This document shows, piece by piece, positions 1-7,594 of a DNA stretch of 64,000 bases. This stretch comes from Ktedonobacter sp. SOSP1-85. GTDB taxonomy: Bacteria > Chloroflexota > Ktedonobacteria > Ktedonobacterales > Ktedonobacteraceae. The translations under genes were made by a program, and so were the position numbers. The notes under the pieces were generated by a model. That model made no database searches, was not told where the DNA came from, and saw only the letters and a program-made list of their open reading frames with translations. Position 1 is the first letter of the stretch. Each line of letters begins with the position of its first letter. The stretch is from contig NZ_BNJI01000002.1 of NCBI RefSeq assembly GCF_016587415.1, positions 1,054,001 through 1,118,000 of the forward strand, written 5' to 3'.

Positions 1-337
1 GAGCCTAGAAGTGACCTTTGAGGAGGGGCGCGCCCATTTGGGAATCGAGACCCAACGCCAATGGTCAGATCGAGCGATCGAGCGCTCGACTCCTTTGCTC
101 TTTGCCCTTTACAGTCTCGCCACGCTTTTTGGGCAGGCGTTGCATCCCGATGGGCATGTCCCTGTTGCTCAAGCGGCCTGGTATCGCAAGCCAGCCGCTA
201 CCTTTCGTGACGTGCTAGCGACTGTTCGGCGATATCTGTGGGGCCATGGAACTTTTCCCACATCACCCACTGATCCTGGGGTGGTTTTAGTGCCCTGCTC
301 TACCCTTGAGCGATTGTCGTGGGCCGCCTGTTTTTGA
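1..337 (+). pseudogene. C-terminal part of a DDE transposase (IS701/IS4-like), cut by window start
   Basis: The reading frame is open from the first bases and ends with TGA at 335-337; the GTG at 11 is only an internal Val. The peptide begins with the motif RAHLGIETQRQWSD and then has a hydrophobic stretch, which I recognise as the C-terminal end of DDE transposases common in Chloroflexota and Planctomycetes (IS701/IS4-like). The catalytic residues would lie upstream, outside the window, so I cannot say whether the gene is intact. It belongs with the orphan TnpC-like gene at 761 as mobile DNA. The family name rests on recalled motifs, not on a search. Confidence 0.6.
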
Positions 338-760
338 TTGGAAATGTACAAAGTCAAGCTTAGACCTATCGCACCTTTTCCAAAAACTGTGCCGCACTTA
401 TCTCCTTTGCGGCTACGAGGCTTCTTCCTTAACATAGGGCCCATTCCTGGGTTTCACGCTGATGCGCCTGAGTTTCACCCAAATTTTCGCGGCAGTTCCT
501 CCGAAAATAGGCTTCTAATGCTGAGATAAAGCTCGGATGCAGCTCATTTTCATTCGCTTTCATGTCGCTCCGCGACATCACGCTTTAGCCCAATTTACTA
601 AAAAGACCCCGAAATTTGTGGGCAGTTTTTCGGGGTCTGGCTGGATTTTATCGTAGCGGTAAAAGGGTCAGTGGCAGGGTCTTATCTTGCCAAAAACAGT
701 CCATCCGGGGGCGAACAAAACGGCTCATCTCAATGTGGATGGACCAATGGAGTGCGATGA
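338..760. other. Intergenic stretch, no supported gene
   Basis: About 420 bases separate the transposase end from the TnpC-like gene. I see no credible coding remnant. It holds a small inverted repeat near 562-578 (ATGTCGC/GCGACAT) and a 10-bp stem, GACCCCGAAA at 605-614 with TTTCGGGGTC at 628-637 and a 13-base loop. The stem could be a terminator or the end of an insertion element; no long T run follows it. Confidence 0.4.
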
Positions 761-1156
761 ATGACACAGGAAACGAAGCGGTGGGAACGCAATATTCAAG
801 GATTGGAGATGAGTGCTCAGAACAAAGCAGCGGCCACTCGACAACGCGCAGAGGATGCAATTGCCTTTCTCCAGAAACAACAGCAACCAATCAACTTCAA
901 GGCTGTTGCCGAGACAGCGGGGATTTCGACGGCCTGGCTTTATGCTCATGAAGATATCAAGGATCGTATCATCTCCTTGCGTGCCCAAAATGCTCCGAAA
1001 CTTCAGATGAAGCTTCCAGTTCGCGAACGGGCTTCCGACGCTTCCAAGGACGCTATGATTGCAGCACTCCAGAAGCGGGTTTGTGAGCAATCGGAGAAAA
1101 TCAAAGAACTCGAAAAGCAACTAGAAGTAGCCTACAGCTCTCTCTATCAACGCTAA
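761..1156 (+). CDS. TnpC-like DUF6262 protein of Tn554-type elements
   Basis: A 131-residue soluble protein. Residues ~17-65 carry the pattern KAAATRQRAEDAIAFLQ, then a helix-turn-helix-like AVAETAGISTAWLY, and the C-terminus (~95-128) is a heptad-rich coiled coil (QKRVCEQSEKIKELEKQLE). This is the arrangement of DUF6262/TnpC, the small accessory protein that influences orientation or frequency of transposition beside the two tyrosine recombinases TnpA and TnpB in Tn554-like elements. No recombinase gene is next to it, so it is an orphan, probably the residue of a decayed element. GGAG lies about 9 bases before the ATG at 761; a second ATG at 809 (MSAQNK) would give a 115-residue form and is also plausible. 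Confidence 0.65.
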   Translation: MTQETKRWERNIQGLEMSAQNKAAATRQRAEDAIAFLQKQQQPINFKAVAETAGISTAWLYAHEDIKDRIISLRAQNAPKLQMKLPVRERASDASKDAMIAALQKRVCEQSEKIKELEKQLEVAYSSLYQR

Positions 1157-1307
1157 GTGACAATTCCACAAGGCTCTCCATCCTCATGGAGTTGTTTGTG
1201 CGACCTTGTCAACTTTCTCTTTCTAACATACACTTTGTCGAGATTGATGAGTCAGAAGTATGTTCGTCGGGCTATGCTCTATAGAGATGAAGGAAGCACA
1301 AAAAACG

Positions 1308-3038
1308 ATGCAGTCTCAGAATCTCTCTTCCTCTCAATATGAGGTTCATGTTGAACGCCAGGTTCCCATCCCCATGACAGATGGAACCATTCTGCGTGCT
1401 GATGTCTATCGGCCCAGCAGCCCTGGGCGCTATCCTGTTCTGATCGAACGAGTTGCTTACGAGTTAGCAGAGCGATGCCGATATGCTGGCGAATATTACG
1501 CCAGCCGTGGATATGTGGTTGTTGGACAAAATGTCCGAGGACGCTTTGCATCTGAGGGGGAGTTTATCCCGTTTCGGGATGATGGATGGAGTGACCATCG
1601 AGACGGATATGACACCATCCTCTGGGCAGGAAAACAACCCTGGTCAAATGGAGTAGTGGGTATGCTAGATGGCTCCTACTCTGGTGGGACGCAATATTTA
1701 CTCACCCCGACACAACCTGACTTCCTCAAGGCACTGTTTGTGCGCGAGGGCATGTCAGATATTTACCACGACTTTGTTTTCCGAGGGGGGGCTTACCAAT
1801 TAGCATTGCACAGAGGATGGGCCATCAATGCAACGCTTGCGCACTTGCGGCAAAACGTTCTTCCTGAGACGGCATTAGCACTCGCCTCATTGGAACTGGC
1901 TGCAAAAAACGTGGATGACTGGCATCGCCATCTTCCTCTTACCGCCTGTCCTCCTTTGGAAGAGCTTGTCGACTGGTATTTTGCCGATCTCGCCCACCCG
2001 GAGGATGGGCCATATTGGTGGCCGACCAGCCTCTCCCAACACTTTCACGAGGTAAATGTGCCGATCCTGCACCTGGGAGGCTGGTTTGATGTGTTTCTGG
2101 GGAGTACGCTTCGTTGCTTCCAGGGTATCCGAGCACAGGGCAAAACAGAGGAGTGCCGGTCGAATCAGCGACTTATCATTGGCCCCTGGATTCATGGTCC
2201 GAATCAAATTGGAGAGCCTGTTATCGGCGAACTCGACTTCGGACCGCAGGCCGCTTTCGATCTCTTTGACTATCGTCTTCATTGGTATGATTACTGGCTC
2301 AAACAGGTGCCGAACGGGATCATGGATGGCCCAGCAGTGCGTGTGTTCCTGATGGGCTCCAATCGATGGGTGGAAGCCGAGTCCTGGCCGCTGCCAGATA
2401 CGACCTACCAGCCGATGTATCTCCAGGCTGGCCCTGGGCAAACGACTGCTTCTCTCAACAACGGACATCTTGCTTTCACTCGCCCAGCTTCGGATGAGCA
2501 AGCAGAGAGCTTCCTCTACGACCCAACGACTCCCATCGAGAGTCTGCTGACCTATCCCTTTCTCGGTCCAAAGGATCATCAGCATATCGAGGGACGCATG
2601 CTCACCTACACGTCACAACTCCTTGAGCAGGATCTGGCAGTGATTGGACCAGTGAAAGCAGTCCTCTACGGCACATCTTCAGCTCCAGATACCGATTGGG
2701 TAGTACGCCTCTGCGATGCCTGGCCAGATGGACGCTCCATGTCTGTCTGTGATGGGATTTTGCGGGCACGCTATCGGGATTCCTTGACGGAACCTACACC
2801 GATGCATCCAGGGCAAATGTATCGCTTTGAGATCGACCTCCAGGCAACTGCGCAAGTCTTTCAAGCAGGTCACCGACTCCGAGTCGAGGTAACCAGTAGT
2901 GACTTTCCCCGCTATGATCGGAATCTGAACACAGGGGAAGCGCTTGACACGGGATACCATGGGCAAATTGCCAACAACACAGTGTTCTCTGGTGGGTCAA
3001 GAGCGTCTCACATCCTCTTACCCATTTGTTCGCTGTAG
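1308..3038 (+). CDS. CocE/NonD family serine hydrolase (X-Pro dipeptidyl-peptidase type)
   Basis: Predicted alpha/beta hydrolase of the CocE/NonD group, which contains cocaine esterase, glutaryl-7-ACA acylase and X-Pro dipeptidyl-peptidases. The N-terminal half has the typical opening (VPIPMTDGTILRADVYRP), the oxyanion Tyr region (ERVAYELAERC) and the nucleophile elbow GMLDGSYSGG. The serine is residue 139 counted from the ATG at 1260, about 123 from the preferred start. The substrate-binding C-terminal jelly roll begins near TYTSQLLEQDLAVIGP. IGPWIHG corresponds to the loop before the catalytic His. I chose the ATG at 1308 because AAGGAAG ends 11 bases upstream; ATGs at 1260 and 1287 lack a good ribosome site. 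No signal peptide is visible, so it should be cytoplasmic. The substrate cannot be predicted. Confidence 0.85.
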   Translation: MQSQNLSSSQYEVHVERQVPIPMTDGTILRADVYRPSSPGRYPVLIERVAYELAERCRYAGEYYASRGYVVVGQNVRGRFASEGEFIPFRDDGWSDHRDGYDTILWAGKQPWSNGVVGMLDGSYSGGTQYLLTPTQPDFLKALFVREGMSDIYHDFVFRGGAYQLALHRGWAINATLAHLRQNVLPETALALASLELAAKNVDDWHRHLPLTACPPLEELVDWYFADLAHPEDGPYWWPTSLSQHFHEVNVPILHLGGWFDVFLGSTLRCFQGIRAQGKTEECRSNQRLIIGPWIHGPNQIGEPVIGELDFGPQAAFDLFDYRLHWYDYWLKQVPNGIMDGPAVRVFLMGSNRWVEAESWPLPDTTYQPMYLQAGPGQTTASLNNGHLAFTRPASDEQAESFLYDPTTPIESLLTYPFLGPKDHQHIEGRMLTYTSQLLEQDLAVIGPVKAVLYGTSSAPDTDWVVRLCDAWPDGRSMSVCDGILRARYRDSLTEPTPMHPGQMYRFEIDLQATAQVFQAGHRLRVEVTSSDFPRYDRNLNTGEALDTGYHGQIANNTVFSGGSRASHILLPICSL

Positions 3039-3049
3039 CGGAAATGCTT

Positions 3050-3080
3050 GCCTTACCTCTCCAAAATGGGGAGGTAAGGC
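3050..3080. terminator. Hairpin between convergent genes
   Basis: GCCTTACCTC at 3050-3059 pairs with GAGGTAAGGC at 3071-3080 across an 11-base loop. It lies 12 bases after the CocE-type stop codon and before the convergent gene ending at 3147. No T run follows, so factor-independent termination is uncertain. Confidence 0.5.
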
Positions 3081-3146
3081 AGTATCGTTGTGAGTATATG
3101 AACAATGTGCGTAGTAGCATTTCAGGCGGACTTAACCAAAAGCGAT

Positions 3147-3560
3147 CTAGATTTGAGCTGTAAAGTGGGTTGGAATGCGCGGATCAACCTCGTGGCCCAC
3201 AATATGGTCTACCTGGGTCGTTCGTGGATAGCCATACTGAACATCGTCAATGAGCGTACTACTCCAAGTGACCACCATAGACCCGGCGAAGGCAAGCAAC
3301 AGGGCGCACAACATCCCTAGCCCAAGAGGAAGGAGCCAGGTGCTCCCTCTTGAGGATGGTGATCGCGCTGGAGCTGACGGTCGCGAGAATTCCGGCACTT
3401 CCTCGGTTGTGGTGGTGCGCTGCGCTCGCGGTTTGGCGAACTGAGAAGCACGCGTGGTCTGGACGGCTGGCACTTTCCCTGGCGAGGACAACGGACGGTG
3501 ACGCACAACAAGGCTGCGCGGGGCGAGACGATGCTCCTCTCCCTCAATGGTTACAGGCAT
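3147..3560 (-). CDS. Short single-pass membrane protein, probably C-terminally truncated
   Basis: A 137-residue protein with a basic, Ser/Pro-rich N-terminus (~1-72), one transmembrane helix (~74-98, rich in Leu/Gly/Ala) and a short outer part containing DDVQYGYPRTTQVDHIVGH. From memory, this outer motif begins a longer extracytoplasmic domain in many Ktedonobacteria proteins of about 250-300 residues; here translation stops 13 residues after it. A premature stop is therefore likely, but I could not verify it. It converges on the CocE-type gene. Function unknown. Confidence 0.5.
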   Translation of the reverse strand: MPVTIEGEEHRLAPRSLVVRHRPLSSPGKVPAVQTTRASQFAKPRAQRTTTTEEVPEFSRPSAPARSPSSRGSTWLLPLGLGMLCALLLAFAGSMVVTWSSTLIDDVQYGYPRTTQVDHIVGHEVDPRIPTHFTAQI

Positions 3561-3707
3561 GGTGATTCCCTCCTTATAAAAGCAGGCACAATATGGTCAC
3601 AGCAGAAATAGAGGGTCCTGGATTGATGAAGGAGAGGGAGGGAGGTAACAAGGAATGGAGGGATGAAGAAAAAAAGATTATAAGAGATCATTATCTCTCT
3701 ATGCCTA

Positions 3708-5142
3708 GTGGGTCACTTGCCAAGTACTGTGGGAATGTGAAAGAATGAAACACGAAGAAACATACAACCCAGAAAGGAGTCGTCAAAAACGATCGCCATG
3801 TCTCGTCCTGTTGCCCAACCCCTGCGTCTTTTCACCGAACGCGAACGCCAAGAACTCCAACGAGTGAGCCGCGCTCCGAGTGAAACCGTGATCCGCCATC
3901 AGCGAGCGATTGCCTTGCTGGCGGTTGCTGATGGAAGGTCCTTGACGGAAGCCGCCAAAGAGGCGGGATGGAAAGTCCATGATACCGTCACCCGTTTGAT
4001 CCGCCGCTTCAATGAGCGCGGACTCGCTGCCCTGGATGATTTACCTCGGAGCGGTCATCCCCGCAGCTATGGCTCGAGAGAGCGCGCACGCATCGAGCAA
4101 GAACTACGACGGAGTCCATTGCTCAAGGAAGATGGAACAGCCACCTGGTCGCTCACCATGCTGCAACGCTCCCTGCGTGAGGCTCCTGATGGGTTGCCAC
4201 AGGTAAGCACCTTCACCATTTTGCATACCATCCATGAAGCAGGCTACACCTGGCAGCAGAATCGGACCTGGTGCAAGACCGGCACCACGCTTCACAAGGG
4301 AAAGGATGGCGTGGAAGAGCGCCACGATCCCTACACACAGGAAAAAAAACGGTCATTGAGCGAGCCTATGTGACCGCCGAGCGGCTCGGACTGCAATTGT
4401 GGTGTGAAGATGAAGGTGGTCCCTACCAAAGTATCCCCTACCCTGGCTCGTCCTGGCAACCTGAAGGTCAGCCTGCATGTCGGCCCCATGAGTATCTGCG
4501 GGGCGAGACAGCCAAACTGCTCACCTTGTTTCGGCCCGCGACTGGCGAAGTCCGTGCTGAGGCAGTGGAGCACAGCACGAATGCGGTGCTGCATCCCTGG
4601 CTCAAACGCGAGCTGCAAGCCATCCTCAAACAGTGTCCTGCGGCCCCAGAGGTGGTACCACAAGGCAGGCGCTGGCAGGACTGGGATATCTATCCAGCGG
4701 CCGAGCAGCTGGATCGCTTTTTCCCACCCGTGCAGGTGTTGCTCATTTTAGACAACCTGGCAGGGCACAAGAGTTTCAGTCTGGTGCAATGGTGTGCTGA
4801 GCACGGCATCCTCTTGCTCTGGACCCCGACGGCTGGTTCCTGGCTCAATATGGCCGAGTCACTGCAACGCATCCTCCAGCGGCGGGCGCTTTCCGGTCAG
4901 CACCCTGCAGACGTCCAGACGCTCAAGCGCTGGCTCACCGAGGCAGTTGATGGCTGGAATCGACATCCCACACCGTTCATCTGGGGCGGCAAACGCCATG
5001 CCCGTCGCGACCGGGCCTATGCTCGGCGGCACCGCTTGGCTGGGTCAGGGGCGACGACGACGTATGCTGTCCCTCGGCGTATCCGTTCGGTTCGCTACTA
5101 CAAGAGGGTGGCTAATACCGCAGGAGTTGGCAAGTGACCCAC
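3708..5142 (+). mobile_element. IS630-family insertion sequence, copy 1
   Basis: The ends are perfect inverted repeats: GTGGGTCACTTGCCAA at the left (3708-3723) and its complement at the right (5127-5142). Both are flanked by TA (3706-3707 and 5143-5144), the target duplication typical of IS630/Tc1-mariner elements. The match extends by one flanking base on each side, giving a CTAG context. The single transposase gene needs a -1 frameshift. The right-hand TA is also the left-hand TA of the next element. Confidence 0.9.
3798..5137 (+). CDS. IS630-family transposase, two frames joined by -1 frameshift
   Basis: DDE transposase. The first frame (3798-4373) encodes two helix-turn-helix units (RAIALLAVADGRSLTEAAKE and following) and a linker. 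The second frame, open from 4271 to 5137, encodes the catalytic core. The frames overlap at eight A's (4342-4349) read GAA-AAA-AAA-CGG; a -1 slip on A-AAA-AAA joins EKK to KTVIERAYVT. The catalytic acidic residues are visible: D in LWCEDEGG, D in LILDNLAGHKS and E in WLNMAESLQRI. The start at 3798 is the first ATG; AGGAG lies about 18 bases upstream, so initiation may be weak, as is common for transposases. The gene looks intact apart from the frameshift, so the element may be active. Confidence 0.85.
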
Positions 5143-5144
5143 TA

Positions 5145-6333
5145 GTGCAGTAGAACGAAAGAAAGTAGGAAAGTGAACCGATATGAATAGGTATGAAAGC
5201 ACCCATCTTCATCCGGCCACTCACCGAAAACGAACAAAACGAGATCCAGGCAAGATTACGTTCCTCCTCAGCCTTTGTGTTGCGTCGCTGCCAGATTCTC
5301 TTGGCAAGTGCTCGTCACGAACATGCCAGAGCCATAGCCAAGCAACTGGGTTGCGACGACCAGACCGTTCGCAATGTCATCAAAGGCTTCAACGAGCGCG
5401 GACTCGCCGTGCTCAAGCGCGAGTCCTGCCGCCCACATCACCTTCGCACAAGCATTCCCGACGACGCGTTAGAGGCGTTGCAAGACCTCTTGCACCGCAG
5501 CCCTCGCGACTTTGGGCTCAACCGCAGCCTGTGGAGCTTGCCTCTGGTTGCCAAGATCAGCTTCGAACAAGGAATCATTCCGACTGCGACCAGCGTCACG
5601 AGCGTGTGCCGTGCGCTCAAACGCTTGGGAACCAGTTGGAAACGCGCCAAGCACTGGATTACTAGTCCCGACCCACAATACCAAGTAAAAAAAACGCTCG
5701 GCAACGGTTGATTGCCTACGCGAGCCTTCAGTCCGACTGGGCCATTGGCTTCCTTGACGAGGTCTGGTGGAGTCGCTTTGCTCTTCCTCGCCTCCACGCC
5801 TGGCAAGACGCAGAGCACCCCGTCCGTCTGGTTGAGCAATCCTGGCTAAAGGATGATCCTGACCCCAAAGCACTGGCTTGTTATGGCGTCCTCTGGCAAC
5901 AAGGGAGCCATGATGATCCTCTACGAGAGGAGATGTGGCTCCGTTTTGTCACGGGACGCCCAGTCAGCGATATCACCATTCAGTTTCTGGATTGGTGTTG
6001 CCAGCACTTGGCAGCACAAGGCAAACGGCATTGGCTCCTCATTTGGGACAATGCCTCCTGGCATGTGAGCAAGATGGTACGTACCTGGATCCGGGAACAC
6101 AACCTCACCGTTAAGCAATCCCATCAAGGCGTTCGGATTTTGCCTTTTCAACTGCCCACCAAAAGCCCCTGGCTCAATCCGATTGAACCAAAGTGGGTCC
6201 ATGGCAAGCGCAATGTGGTCGAACTTGATGGCTTGCTTTCGGCCCATCAATTAGCCAGCCGGGTCTGCGCTTACTATGGGTGCTCGTATGAACCACATTT
6301 AACTCTTTCCGAAATGGTTTCGTAATCTTGCAC
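5145..6333 (+). mobile_element. IS630-family insertion sequence, copy 2, abutting copy 1
   Basis: Imperfect terminal inverted repeats of about 30 bp. Both ends read GTGCA next to the flanking TA, then share ACGAAA and GGAAAG blocks at matching distances (left 5145-5174, right 6304-6333). The flanking TA dinucleotides are 5143-5144 and 6334-6335. The left TA is the right-hand TA of copy 1, so the two elements are joined with no extra base. Sequence and transposase differ clearly from copy 1, so this is not a tandem duplication. Confidence 0.8.
5193..6325 (+). CDS. IS630-family transposase, two frames joined by -1 frameshift
   Basis: DDE transposase distinct from copy 1. Frame one (5193-5711) encodes the helix-turn-helix DNA-binding half (RAIAKQLGCDDQTVRNVIKGFNERG region). 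Frame two (from about 5687 to 6325) encodes the catalytic domain. The switch is at eight A's (5687-5694), read GTA-AAA-AAA-ACG, where a -1 slip gives KKNARQRLIAYASLQ. The catalytic triad is complete: D in IGFLDEVWWS, D in LLIWDNASWH and E in WLNPIEPKW. The ATG at 5193 lies about 50 bases inside the element end, as usual for this family. The same slippery A8 is used in the neighbouring element, which supports programmed frameshifting rather than decay. Confidence 0.85.
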
Positions 6334-6522
6334 TAGGATGGAACTTATGGCATTGCTACCAAATAAAACCTGGGATAGCATCCTTCAGATGGCAAGACGT
6401 ATCTTCAGGAATGAAGGTGAGAAGAATGAACACCGGAAGAAAGAGACTTTTCCGCGTTGGATGGTAAACTGTTCTCACTCTGACCTCGTATTTATGCGAG
6501 AGCATAATATAGAGAGAAAACT

Positions 6523-6864
6523 GTCATATACCAACTGGGAACCTCTGTCGGCACGGCCGTAGGTGATCTGACCGCGATGACCGCCCACTTGGGTTATTTC
6601 GCCTCGGGTGTGCTGTTTATCGTATTGATCGCTTTGCCAGCCCTGGCTTACTGGTTGCTTGGCTTGAATGAGATTGTTGCCTTCTGGCTCGCCTATATCT
6701 TGACCAGGCCGCTTGGTGCCTCATTTGCGGACTGGGCGGGCAAGGAGCCGAGCGCCGGGGGAGCTGGCCTGGGTACGGGCTGGGTCAGCCTTGCTCTGAC
6801 AATCTTGATTATCGCCTTTGTCGCTTATGTGACGGTCACGCGCAAGGATGTCAGGAATAATTAA
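6523..6864 (+). pseudogene. C-terminal remnant of a DUF347/COG4705 membrane protein
   Basis: The frame is open from about 6508 and encodes YQLGTSVGTAVGDLTAMTAH followed by three hydrophobic segments and the motif AYILTRPLGASFADW. This is the second half of DUF347 repeats (COG4705 membrane-anchored proteins); the first half is missing and an in-frame stop (TAA at 6505) precedes it. An internal ATG at 6577 could give a 95-residue product, but without a clear ribosome site. The truncation point (~6520) lies about 190 bases right of the IS630 pair, so an older deletion may be responsible. The stop codon lies inside the left arm of the palindrome at 6853. Confidence 0.6.
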
Positions 6865-6927
6865 TGTAATGTATGTTGTATTGCGAGCTCAGCTCGCAAT
6901 ACAACATACATTACATTAATTATTCCT
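6853..6927. repeat. Perfect 37-bp-arm palindrome between convergent genes
   Basis: Arms 6853-6889 and 6891-6927 are exactly complementary around one central base (C6890). The arms contain the stop codons of both convergent genes (6862-6864 and 6920-6922). This is the longest of the 18 palindromes in the window. Likely a bidirectional transcript end; no T run follows either arm. Confidence 0.95.
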
Positions 6928-7252
6928 GGTAGCGGTGCTGGCTCCAGTAGATGAAGAGCAGGGGGGCCGGGAGGGTTGAGAGGAGTAGCGCCAGGAAGAT
7001 GCCAAAACTAAAGGTAATGCGTCCCAGCGAGCCGGAATAGGCATAGAGCATGCCCCAGAGCAAGATGCCCGCGGCAAGAATGCAGGTAATCAGGGGGAGA
7101 ATCCAGTCGTAGAGCAGCCTTGAGAGGTCGTGTAGGCGGCGGGGAAAGACAAAGCGAATAAAGCCCATGAGCAGGAGGAAGTCCACCAGGGGGAGCGCTC
7201 CAACACTCAGGCCCAGCAGAAAAGCCACAAATTGATGAAAATCCCTCATCAT
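6920..7252 (-). CDS. Small three-helix membrane protein of unknown function
   Basis: A 110-residue protein with about three transmembrane helices (~8-32, ~50-70 and ~78-102 by hydrophobicity), a short basic loop (FPRRLHDLSR) and a charged C-terminus (YWSQHRYQE). Two Met codons begin the frame; the ribosome site is weak. I recognise no family. Its stop codon sits in the right arm of the long palindrome, so part of its coding end was shaped by, or copied into, the repeat. It is followed by the DUF347 remnant on the opposite strand. Confidence 0.5.
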   Translation of the reverse strand: MMRDFHQFVAFLLGLSVGALPLVDFLLLMGFIRFVFPRRLHDLSRLLYDWILPLITCILAAGILLWGMLYAYSGSLGRITFSFGIFLALLLSTLPAPLLFIYWSQHRYQE

Positions 7253-7384
7253 AGATGTAACCGTTTTTATGCTCTATTTTATCCACGTTTTTCTTAAAAA
7301 GAAGTATACCACCTTTTGCATAGATATAAAAGAATGCTGCAAGTTACTGTCTTGACTTCTCGCGCCTGCGGCGCTCGCCTTCAG

Positions 7385-7437
7385 AGTAAGGAGTGTGTTG
7401 TGGGCTGGCGGAGCCAGCCCACAACACACTCCTTACT
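7385..7437. repeat. 25-bp-arm palindrome with adjacent mini-hairpin
   Basis: Arms 7385-7409 and 7413-7437 are perfect, with loop GGA. Ten bases to the left is a 5-bp mini-hairpin, GCGCC-TGC-GGCGC (7362-7374), followed by TCGCCT. Apart from these, the terminator at 7507-7560 and two near-direct repeats TTAC..CTCGAAAA (7433 and 7497), the 7253-7594 gap holds nothing I can name. Confidence 0.9.
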
Positions 7438-7506
7438 ACCTCGAAAAGGGGGGGTATAAATGGGCAACTGCTCAATGCAAATTACGACACGCCCCTTACC
7501 TCGAAA

Positions 7507-7560
7507 AAAGGGGTGAGCGTATGGCATGGGCCAATACTCGTGCCACACGCTCATCCCTTT
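7507..7560 (-). terminator. Rho-independent terminator of the kinase gene
   Basis: Read on the minus strand, a 20-bp stem (7541-7560 with 7507-7526, two G-U pairs) and 14-base loop are followed at once by six T's (complement of A7504-A7509). It lies 35 bases beyond the stop of the kinase gene at 7595. Confidence 0.8.
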
Positions 7561-7594
7561 TACCCTTGAGGAACGCAGGTGCGAGGGACCAGCA

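Noticed and set aside
1887..2585. 232-codon frame opposite the CocE-type gene
   Set aside because: Shadow of the hydrolase gene without start signals or family pattern.
6338..6562. 74-codon frame after the second IS630 element
   Set aside because: No ribosome site, no recognisable motif, and it overlaps the start of the DUF347 remnant in another frame.
6853..6927. CRISPR-like or tandem repeat array
   Set aside because: The palindromes are single, widely spaced and mostly unlike each other; there are no regular spacers.
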